Shown in pieces: positions 6,909-12,358 of a stretch of 12,358 bases of DNA (within the stretch, counting starts at the first letter, position 1; every line of letters begins with the position of its first letter). The position numbers and the translations under genes are program-made. The notes beneath the pieces are model-generated. The model was not told the origin of the DNA, searched no databases, and worked only from the letters and a program-made list of their open reading frames with translations. The stretch lies in the NCBI GenBank assembly GCA_015487435.1, contig WFPU01000306.1, positions 1-12,358 of the forward strand. Reading direction: 5' to 3'. Origin of the DNA: Sulfurimonas sp. (GTDB taxonomy: Bacteria > Campylobacterota > Campylobacteria > Campylobacterales > Sulfurimonadaceae).

Positions 6909-6941
6909 TGTAACCAATATGTAATCAAAATTTCATACAAT
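6909..6941 (+). promoter_or_regulatory. pstC: Pho box and -10 of the pstC promoter
   Basis: TGTAACCAATATGTAATC (6909-6926) contains two near-identical half-sites, TGTAAC and TGTAAT, 11 bp apart. TACAAT (6936-6941) follows after 9 nt. The predicted transcript would start near 6948, leaving about 20 nt before the pstC ATG. This is the clearest of the four boxes and shows that pstCAB-phoU has its own phosphate-controlled promoter in addition to any read-through from pstS. Confidence 0.75.
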
Positions 6942-6967
6942 CCCGAATTAATTTAAGGGTAATAAAC

Positions 6968-7990
6968 ATGGAAAAAATCTTTCGTAATCTTTCATTATCA
7001 AGTGCTTCACTTGTATTTATCATTCTTATTGGAATCTTTATAACTCTATTTTTAGCTTCAAAAGATGCAATAAATGAATTTGGAATTGGATTTATTACAA
7101 ACCCAAACTGGAATAAAGAGATAAGTATAGAGATAGATGCAAAAAGCTCTAATGAAACTATTAAAAATTCAAAAGTTAATGAAATCGAAGATTTCAACTT
7201 AGAGAGTGATTTGTTTTCAGATGAAGATGACATAATGATCGATGATGAAGACGATATTATTATTGATGAAGATGACATGCTCTTTAATGAAGATATAAAA
7301 ACAACATTTACAGACTATGGTGCCCTTGTTCCAATAGTTGGAACAATTCTAACTACACTTATAGCACTAATTTTTGCACTTCCTATTGCTATGGGTATAG
7401 CTGTATTTTTATCAGAAATTGCACCTAAAAACATTGCCTACCCTATTGGTATCGCTATTGAATTATTAGCGGCAATTCCAAGTATTATCTTTGGTATGTG
7501 GGGGTTATATTATTTTGCTCCTATTATCGCTGATTTAGTTGGTGGTTATCAAGTTTCACTTTTAACAGCTGGGCTTGTTCTTGGTGTTATGATTCTTCCT
7601 TTTATGGCAGCAATCACAAGAGACAGCATGAACACAACTCCAGATGTACTTAAAGAATCAGCTTACGCGATGGGTGCTACAAAATTTGAAGTTATAAAAG
7701 ATATCATCTTTCCATATTCTAAAGTTGGAATCATCGGCTCAATCATTTTAGCACTTGGGCGAGCTTTGGGAGAGACTATGGCAGTTGCTTTTTTAATTGG
7801 TTCAATTTTTGCACTTCCAACTGCCATAAATTCCCCAACAATATCTATCCCTGTTGCGATGGCAAATAATTTTGGTGAGGCAAGTGGACTGGGTGAAAGT
7901 TCACTGTTTTATCTAGCACTTATTTTGTTTGTAATAAGTTTTACAATTATATCTATTGCAAAACTATATTTTTTAAAAAAGGCTAGCTAA
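6968..7990 (+). CDS. pstC: Phosphate ABC transporter permease PstC with acidic periplasmic insertion
   Basis: This is one half of the inner-membrane phosphate channel, pairing with PstA and driven by PstB. It has 340 residues. TM1 spans about 12-31; from YGALVPIVGTILTT (117) the protein follows PstC closely: IGIAIELLAAIPSIIFGMWGL, the EAA loop ESAYAMGATKFEVIKDIIFPYSKVG (230-254) that contacts the ATPase, and LGRALGETMAVAFLIG. Between Trp48 and Tyr117, where E. coli PstC as I recall it has only a few residues, lies an insertion of about 60 residues. It is rich in Ser, Asn and Glu and ends in an acidic repeat, DEDDIMID-DEDDIII-DEDDM (85-104). The insertion should be periplasmic, since it follows TM1. 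The reading frame is intact. AAGGG lies 8 nt before the ATG, and the stop overlaps pstA by one base (TAATG). Confidence 0.94.
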   Translation: MEKIFRNLSLSSASLVFIILIGIFITLFLASKDAINEFGIGFITNPNWNKEISIEIDAKSSNETIKNSKVNEIEDFNLESDLFSDEDDIMIDDEDDIIIDEDDMLFNEDIKTTFTDYGALVPIVGTILTTLIALIFALPIAMGIAVFLSEIAPKNIAYPIGIAIELLAAIPSIIFGMWGLYYFAPIIADLVGGYQVSLLTAGLVLGVMILPFMAAITRDSMNTTPDVLKESAYAMGATKFEVIKDIIFPYSKVGIIGSIILALGRALGETMAVAFLIGSIFALPTAINSPTISIPVAMANNFGEASGLGESSLFYLALILFVISFTIISIAKLYFLKKAS

Positions 7991-8796
7991 TGCGTTTACT
8001 TATAAATAAAATTGTTTTAGGTCTATCAACACTATCTGCACTAATTGGTCTTGCATTTTTAGGTTGGATTTTAGTTACACTTTTCATAAAGGGTCTTGGC
8101 TCTTTTCATTTCACTTTATTTTTAAATGATCTAATTAATGGAGGATTGCGTAACTTAATTATTGGACAGTTTATTTTAGCTGGAATTGCCGCAGCCATTG
8201 GTATACCCCTTGGTATGGTTGCTGGAATATATATACAAGAATATGGTCGTGGAAAATATGCTGAAGTTATTCGTAATCTTAGTGATATAATGATGTCAGC
8301 ACCATCAATAGTTATTGGTGCATTTGTATATGCAATTATTGTTGTGCCAACTGGTGGTACTAGTGGCTTTGCAGGCGCCATCGCTTTAGCTATAATGATG
8401 TTACCAATTGTGATTAATACTACTGATAATATGCTCTCTCTAGTTCCAAGAGAACTTCGCGAAGCTGGAATAGCACTAGGTGCTTCAAAATATAAGGTAA
8501 TAATTGATATCGTTATAAAAGCTGCTAAAGTTGGAATTATGACTGGTATTTTACTTGCATTTGCTCGTATAATTGGGGAAACTGCTCCTTTGCTTTTTAC
8601 ATCTGAGACTTCAAACTATTTTAGTCTTGATTTAACTGAAAGTTTTCCATCACTTACCGTCAGTATTTACGATTTAGCAAATGAGCCTGAACAATCTAGT
8701 CGTGATTTAGCTTGGGCTGCTTCATTTATACTTACAGTTTTGGTTTTAACAATCAATTTAGCGGGTAGATTTTTTACTCGAAATAAAAAATCATGA
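7990..8796 (+). CDS. pstA: Phosphate ABC transporter permease PstA
   Basis: This is the second transmembrane half of the phosphate channel. It has 268 residues, normal to slightly short. TM1 is near residues 7-32, followed by a small periplasmic loop and the core: LIIGQFILAGIAAAIGIPLGMVAGIYIQEYG, SDIMMSAPSIVIGAFVYAIIV, the EAA loop REAGIALGASKYKVIIDIVIKAAKVG, and LLAFARIIGETAPLLFTS, the PstA signature region. The final helix ends with a basic RFFTRNKKS tail in the cytoplasm. Its ATG overlaps the pstC stop (TAATG), which suggests coupled translation and equal subunit amounts. It lacks the acidic insertion seen in PstC. A 135-nt spacer with a hairpin separates it from pstB. Confidence 0.95.
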   Translation: MRLLINKIVLGLSTLSALIGLAFLGWILVTLFIKGLGSFHFTLFLNDLINGGLRNLIIGQFILAGIAAAIGIPLGMVAGIYIQEYGRGKYAEVIRNLSDIMMSAPSIVIGAFVYAIIVVPTGGTSGFAGAIALAIMMLPIVINTTDNMLSLVPRELREAGIALGASKYKVIIDIVIKAAKVGIMTGILLAFARIIGETAPLLFTSETSNYFSLDLTESFPSLTVSIYDLANEPEQSSRDLAWAASFILTVLVLTINLAGRFFTRNKKS

Positions 8797-8849
8797 AAAT
8801 TGTACTAGTACAATGGGCACTCTGCCGAAGAGAACTTAGCGTTAGCGTA

Positions 8850-8873
8850 GCAAACGGAATTACTTCCGATTGC
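8850..8873 (+). repeat. Hairpin in the pstA-pstB spacer
   Basis: The stem GCAA-A-CGGAA (8850-8859) pairs with TTCCG-A-TTGC (8864-8873) around a TTAC loop: nine pairs with one A-A mismatch. Just upstream is a tandem TTAGCG (8837-8848 region), and a second small inverted repeat, AATGAA / TTCATT, follows at 8883-8902. The spacer is richer in G and C than the flanking genes and has no promoter-like or Pho-box sequence that I can see. It may be a dispersed palindromic repeat, or an RNA element that adjusts pstB-phoU expression relative to pstCA. Confidence 0.5.
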
Positions 8874-8931
8874 GTAATAATAAATGAATGGTTCCCTTCA
8901 TTTTATGCAATAAAATTAAGGAAAAAGTAAT

Positions 8932-9714
8932 ATGCCAGTAATGAATATAAAAGATTTTTCATTTACATATCCAGGTGTTGATCATCCATCACTTAAAAAT
9001 ATAAATATGAAAATAAGAAAAAATAAAATCACTGCTCTAATTGGTCCTAGTGGTTGTGGAAAATCAACTCTATTAAGAAGTATGAACCGTATCCATGATT
9101 TGTATCCGGGGAATAAGTATGATGGGATTATTGAACTTCTTAAGGCTGACACGCAAAAGATGGAAAACATTTTAGATATAAAAAAAGAGAATGAGTTTAT
9201 ACAACTTCGTCAACGTGTAGGGATGATTTTTCAAAAACCAACACCATTTCCAATGAGCATATTTGATAATGTAGCTTATGGGCTTAAAATTGCTGGAATT
9301 AAAGATAAATCTGAACTTGAGGGACGAGTTGAAAAAGCTCTAAAAGATGGAGCTTTGTGGAAAGAAGTCCAAGATAGACTTAACAAATCAGCAATGGGAT
9401 TATCAGGTGGACAACAACAGCGTTTATGTATAGCAAGAGCAGTTGCTGTTAAACCAGAGGTTATACTTTTTGATGAGCCTACATCTGCACTTGATCCAAT
9501 TTCAACAGGAGCAATTGAAGAGCTTTTAGTTGAGTTAAAAAAAGATGTAAGTATCGCTATTGTTACACATAATATGCAACAAGCATCTCGTATAAGTGAT
9601 TACACAGCATTTATGTATTTAGGCGATTTAATAGAGTTTGATAAAACTGAAAACATCTTTTTAAATCCTAAAGAAAAACAAACAGAAGATTATATTACAG
9701 GGAGATTCGGTTAA
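8932..9714 (+). CDS. pstB: Phosphate ABC transporter ATP-binding protein PstB
   Basis: This is the cytoplasmic ATPase that powers PstCA and is a point of contact with PhoU. At 260 aa it has the standard length. Motifs are complete: Walker A GPSGCGKST (38-46), Q-loop Gln101 in MIFQKPTPFP, signature LSGGQ (157-161), Walker B VILFDEP (177-183, catalytic Glu182), D-loop SALD, and switch His213 in VTHNM. NRIHDLYPG after Walker A and MIFQKPTPFPMSIFDNVAYGL are typical of PstB rather than other ABC ATPases. AAGGA lies 9 nt upstream of the ATG. Its TAA overlaps the phoU ATG by one base, so the two are probably translated together. Confidence 0.96.
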   Translation: MPVMNIKDFSFTYPGVDHPSLKNINMKIRKNKITALIGPSGCGKSTLLRSMNRIHDLYPGNKYDGIIELLKADTQKMENILDIKKENEFIQLRQRVGMIFQKPTPFPMSIFDNVAYGLKIAGIKDKSELEGRVEKALKDGALWKEVQDRLNKSAMGLSGGQQQRLCIARAVAVKPEVILFDEPTSALDPISTGAIEELLVELKKDVSIAIVTHNMQQASRISDYTAFMYLGDLIEFDKTENIFLNPKEKQTEDYITGRFG

Positions 9715-10373
9715 TGTTACAAAATTTTACAAATTCTTTAGAAAATATTAAAAACAAAGTTTCAGATATAGGAAATGGTCTACTTAGTGCAAATGAATTA
9801 ATTTTAGAGGCATTAAAAGATTGTAATACTGATAAATTTAATGAAGCAAAAGGTTTCATTAAAAACATAAGTTCTAAAACTGATGAAATTGACAATGAAA
9901 TCATAAAAGTTTTAGCATTGTATACACCAGAAGCAAGAGATTTAAGACGTGTTGTTGCATATATGAAAATAACAAATGAACTATCACGAGCATGTGCAAA
10001 TACAAGAAGTTTTATCAAAGGTTTTACAGACGTTTGTGCAGATGTGGATACAAAAACTATTAAAGAGTACACGCTTCCAATGCAAACATCAACGGTAAAA
10101 GCTATTAAAACAACTATCAATATGATAAATATTGATGATTCAGATGAGATACAAGAGTGCTATAATGATGTTTTAATAGAAGAGAATAAAACTGATGATC
10201 TATATGAGATGGTTGAAGCAAATCTACATAATCTTGCAAAAGAATTAGATGAATTTGAAAAATTTTATAGAATGCTTAGAGCATTAAGAAAAAGTGGAAA
10301 AATAGCTGACAGGGCATCAAGTATAGCTAATTTGTTAGTATATATACAAATTGGTGGAAATTTCCAAAAATAA
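9714..10373 (+). CDS. phoU: PhoU-family phosphate signalling protein with degenerate metal motifs
   Basis: PhoU proteins are cytoplasmic six-helix (two three-helix bundle) regulators that link the Pst transporter to the PhoR kinase and keep the Pho regulon off when phosphate is plentiful. This one has 219 residues, a little short of E. coli PhoU, and looks all-helical. ALYTPEARDLRRVVAYMKITNELSR (about 67-91) is the PhoU core (DLR followed by the lysine-rich helix); the repeat near the C-terminus is RALRKSGKIADRASSIANLLVYIQ. The metal-binding pattern E-R-I-G-D-x-x-x-N expected in each repeat reads SRACANTRS in the first and GKIADRASS in the second, so most ligands appear to be missing. A GGGAG site and a TAATG overlap tie it to pstB. 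Gene order makes the identity firm despite the divergence. Confidence 0.88.
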   Translation: MLQNFTNSLENIKNKVSDIGNGLLSANELILEALKDCNTDKFNEAKGFIKNISSKTDEIDNEIIKVLALYTPEARDLRRVVAYMKITNELSRACANTRSFIKGFTDVCADVDTKTIKEYTLPMQTSTVKAIKTTINMINIDDSDEIQECYNDVLIEENKTDDLYEMVEANLHNLAKELDEFEKFYRMLRALRKSGKIADRASSIANLLVYIQIGGNFQK

Positions 10374-10444
10374 TCATTATATTTTAAGAGAGTAATGTAT
10401 ATAATTGCATATATCATAAGTATATGAATAAAGGAAGTGTATTA

Positions 10445-10903
10445 ATGTTAAAATATATCATTACTGTAGCATGTTTAGTAGCTGCATTAAATGCAAATTA
10501 TTATGAAAAAGGTGATGAAGCTTATTCAGATGATGAAATCTCAGCTGCAGTTAAGTTTTGGGAAAAAGGCTCTAGTGAGGGTGAATTTGAATCACAATTT
10601 ATGTTAGGTTTTCTTTATCTAAGAGGTGATGACATAACTCAAGACTATAAAAAAGCAGCTACTTTACTTGCTAAAACATTTAATCAAGATGATGAAACAG
10701 TACTACTAACCATCGCTCTTGCTTATTATAAAAATATGGGTACAAGCGAAGAAGATTTGGAAGCAATCAAGTTTTTTGAAGAGGCTATTATAAAAGAGGG
10801 AAAAATAGCTCGGCATAATTTAGGTACACTTTTTTTAACTGGAAATGGCGTTGATAAAGATGTGCAAAAAGGCAATTATTTCATTAATTACTCTAAAAAA
10901 TAA
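10445..10903 (+). CDS. Small secreted Sel1/TPR-repeat protein
   Basis: The product has 152 residues from ATG 10445, which has AAGGAAG 7 nt upstream. An earlier in-frame ATG at 10424 has no ribosome site and would mask the signal peptide, so I prefer 10445. The N-terminus MLKYIITVACLVAALNA is a signal peptide, with cleavage expected near residue 17. The rest holds helical Sel1-like repeats: AAVKFWEKGSSEGEFESQFMLGFLYLRGD, then EAIKFFEEAIIKEGKIARHNLGTLFLTGNG, the A..G...A...LG..Y..G pattern. The middle unit (ATLLAKTFNQDDE) is less regular. Sel1 proteins are generally protein-binding scaffolds; no enzyme motif is present. It lies between phoU and the response regulator and could read through from phoU; a weak TATAAT at 10400-10405 could also serve it. 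Its role in phosphate response is unknown. Confidence 0.8.
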   Translation: MLKYIITVACLVAALNANYYEKGDEAYSDDEISAAVKFWEKGSSEGEFESQFMLGFLYLRGDDITQDYKKAATLLAKTFNQDDETVLLTIALAYYKNMGTSEEDLEAIKFFEEAIIKEGKIARHNLGTLFLTGNGVDKDVQKGNYFINYSKK

Positions 10904-10939
10904 GAATCAACAGAAGGTTATATTAAATGCTAAAGAGAT

Positions 10940-10973
10940 GGTAACCATTTCGTAATCAACATTTAGATAAAAT
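10940..10973 (+). promoter_or_regulatory. Pho box and -10 of the response-regulator promoter
   Basis: GGTAACCATTTCGTAATC (10940-10957) has half-sites GTAACC and GTAATC 11 bp apart, matching the pstC box at 14 of 18 positions. TAAAAT at 10968-10973 follows after 10 nt (9 nt to the overlapping ATAAAA). This implies autoregulation by the response regulator. The -10 is only 6 nt from the ATG, so transcription would start at or beside the start codon. Confidence 0.68.
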
Positions 10974-10979
10974 AACTTT

Positions 10980-11648
10980 ATGAATGAAACAATCCTTATA
11001 GTAGAAGATCAAGAAGATATTTTAGATTTAATGGAGTATGCCCTCTCAAAGGAGGGATATGATGTTATTACATGTGTAGATACTACAAATGTAAAAGATA
11101 TTTTAGATGAAGATAATGTATCTTTAATCCTAATGGATAGAAATCTTCCTTCTATGGAGGGAACAAAATTTATCCAATCTATCCGCACTCTTGGCTACAA
11201 TCAACCTGTAATATATGTAAGTGCTAAAGATTCAAGCGAAAATATACTAGAGGGATTTGAGCATGGAGGAGACGACTACATAACAAAACCTTTTAACCTT
11301 AATGAGTTAAAAGCAAGAGTAAAAGCCCTAATAAAACGAACCTCTAAAACTTTAGATATTATGAAATTTAAAGATATTAGATACAACTCTTCAAACAAAA
11401 TCTTCTCTATAGATGATAAAGAGATAAAACTAACCCATTTAGAACATGATTTACTTCTAGAGTTTATGAAAAATGAGAATGTGCTTCTTTCTCGTGAAAT
11501 TTTACTTGAAAAGGTATGGGACAATAACCTTAACAAGCAGGTAAAAACTGTAAATGTAGCTATAAAAAGATTAAAAGAGCGAATTGATCCAGATGGAAGT
11601 AAAAACTATATTCAAGCTGTTCGAGGTGAGGGATATATTCTTTGCTAA
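10980..11648 (+). CDS. phoB: OmpR/PhoB-family response regulator
   Basis: This DNA-binding regulator probably activates the Pho boxes in this window when phosphate is scarce. It has 222 residues. The receiver domain (1-~118) has acidic pocket Glu9/Asp10, phospho-acceptor Asp53 in LILMDRNLP, Ser81 and Lys103 in ITKPF, all intact. The winged-helix domain (~126-222) has LTHLEHDLLLEFM, the recognition helix VKTVNVAIKRLKERI and VRGEGYIL in the wing. There is no Shine-Dalgarno sequence, and an in-frame TAA at 10968-10970 rules out a start further upstream. It is followed directly by the sensor gene, overlapping by 7 nt. The phosphate assignment rests on the locus and the Pho box; Campylobacter jejuni calls the corresponding system PhosR/PhosS. 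The symbol is by role, not proven orthology. Confidence 0.88.
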   Translation: MNETILIVEDQEDILDLMEYALSKEGYDVITCVDTTNVKDILDEDNVSLILMDRNLPSMEGTKFIQSIRTLGYNQPVIYVSAKDSSENILEGFEHGGDDYITKPFNLNELKARVKALIKRTSKTLDIMKFKDIRYNSSNKIFSIDDKEIKLTHLEHDLLLEFMKNENVLLSREILLEKVWDNNLNKQVKTVNVAIKRLKERIDPDGSKNYIQAVRGEGYILC

Positions 11649-12358
11649 AATTTCACCAGATAATATTTAAAAAATTTTTAGCGCTTTTTATAATTTTATT
11701 TTTAGTGGTTGGTGCTATCATATATTTTTGGATTAAAGACCTTTATATAACAAATGCAAAAATATTATTACAAGAAAATATTAAAACAATAGCACTTAGT
11801 ATAAACAATAAAACAAATTTTGATAATTTAGCAAAGGAAATAAAAGATAAACTTGGCACTAGACTAACAATAATTTCAGAAAATGGCGACATAGTAGCAG
11901 AGTCTCATAAAGATAAATTTATTATGGATAATCATAAATATAGAGATGAAATTATTCAAGCAAAAGATGAAGACTTTGGATTTAAAATAAGGACTTCAAA
12001 AACTATAAAACAAGATTTTTTATATGTAGTAAAAAAATATACTATTGATGAAAAAGTTTTATATATAAGGCTTGCAAAAGAGCTAAAAAGCGTAAAAGAA
12101 CAAATAATTACGCTTGGACTTCAAGTTTTAAGTATGGTTGCGATATTTTTTATATCAATCTTTATAGTTGCATATAAAATAAATATGCAAATTCAAGAAG
12201 AGACTAAAAAAATTGTACTATTTTTAAAAGCTTTAACCAAAAAGAAAAAAGATAACTATATATCTTCTAATTTTTCTGAAGAATTTTCCCTTATAACTAA
12301 ACTACTCACAAAAGTCTCAAAAATTTTAATAAAACAAGATAAACAAAAAGATAAATAT
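11642..12358 (+). CDS. PhoR-like sensor histidine kinase, N-terminal part (runs off right edge)
   Basis: The frame is open from TTG 11642 to the window end, 239 residues, with no stop. TTG is favoured because GAGGGA lies 8 nt upstream and no early ATG gives a complete first helix; it overlaps the response-regulator stop by 7 nt. TM1 spans about 12-30 (FLALFIILFLVVGAIIYFW), a periplasmic sensor domain about 31-158, and TM2 about 159-178. A charged linker helix region (EETKKIVLFLKALTKKKKD) then leads towards the missing dimerisation and ATPase domains, so no H-box is visible. Inside the sensor, RLTIISENGDIVAESH and MDNHKYRDE match the pattern G-x-V-x-x-(D/E)-S ... M-x-N-H-x-x-R-x-E familiar from PhoR-type kinases. 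The kinase call rests on the topology, this motif and the gene order. Confidence 0.82.
   Translation, partial: MLKFHQIIFKKFLALFIILFLVVGAIIYFWIKDLYITNAKILLQENIKTIALSINNKTNFDNLAKEIKDKLGTRLTIISENGDIVAESHKDKFIMDNHKYRDEIIQAKDEDFGFKIRTSKTIKQDFLYVVKKYTIDEKVLYIRLAKELKSVKEQIITLGLQVLSMVAIFFISIFIVAYKINMQIQEETKKIVLFLKALTKKKKDNYISSNFSEEFSLITKLLTKVSKILIKQDKQKDKY

Noticed and set aside
6925..7278. Minus-strand open frame of 117 codons with Ser-rich repeats
   Set aside because: It is the antisense of the acidic DEDD repeat in pstC; the Ser/Ile repeats mirror GAT-rich codons, and no ribosome site or recognisable domain is present.
9695..10120. Minus-strand open frame of 141 codons over phoU
   Set aside because: It lies wholly over phoU and the pstB end, has no family resemblance, and the plus-strand gene is clearly real.
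10424..10444. Upstream ATG 10424 as start of the Sel1 protein
   Set aside because: It has no ribosome site and adds seven residues in front of a clean signal peptide, while ATG 10445 has AAGGAAG at 7 nt.

Overview
The window looks like chromosomal DNA from a Campylobacterota (epsilonproteobacterial) organism, probably near Sulfurimonas. This rests on the strong AT bias, the short AAGGA-type ribosome sites, the tightly packed genes, and the pairing of ilvE with an SPFH/prohibitin gene next to hisIE and DUF2393-like membrane proteins. The genus is an inference. No tRNA, rRNA, CRISPR array, transposase or prophage gene was seen.

Positions 1-4387 form a minus-strand block read from right to left: ilvE (branched-chain aminotransferase), an SPFH/prohibitin-like membrane protein with a Gly/Ser-rich linker, hisIE (histidine biosynthesis), two tandem two-TM proteins of DUF2393 type joined by an ATGA overlap, and the start of a b561-type cytochrome b that runs off the left edge.

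Positions 4558-12358 are a phosphate-acquisition locus. A phosphate-selective-type porin (minus strand) diverges from pstS (plus strand), followed by pstC, pstA, pstB, phoU, a small secreted Sel1-repeat protein, a PhoB-like response regulator and the first 239 codons of a PhoR-like sensor kinase. Phosphate would cross the outer membrane through the porin, bind PstS in the periplasm and be imported by PstCAB. PhoU and the two-component pair would link transport to transcription.

The clearest signal is regulatory. Four promoters (porin, pstS, pstC, response regulator) each carry an 18-bp direct-repeat box resembling TGTAAC-N5-TGTAATC with an 11-bp period, followed after about 9 nt by a -10-like hexamer. 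This matches the layout of the E. coli Pho box but with different half-site bases. The response-regulator promoter is so close to its ATG that the mRNA should be leaderless or nearly so.

Other oddities are an acidic DEDD-repeat insertion of about 60 residues in the first periplasmic loop of PstC, degenerate metal motifs in PhoU, two intergenic hairpins with the same loop and flanks but different, fully compensated stem cores, a 9-bp stem-loop in the pstS leader, and a long hairpin in the pstA-pstB spacer.
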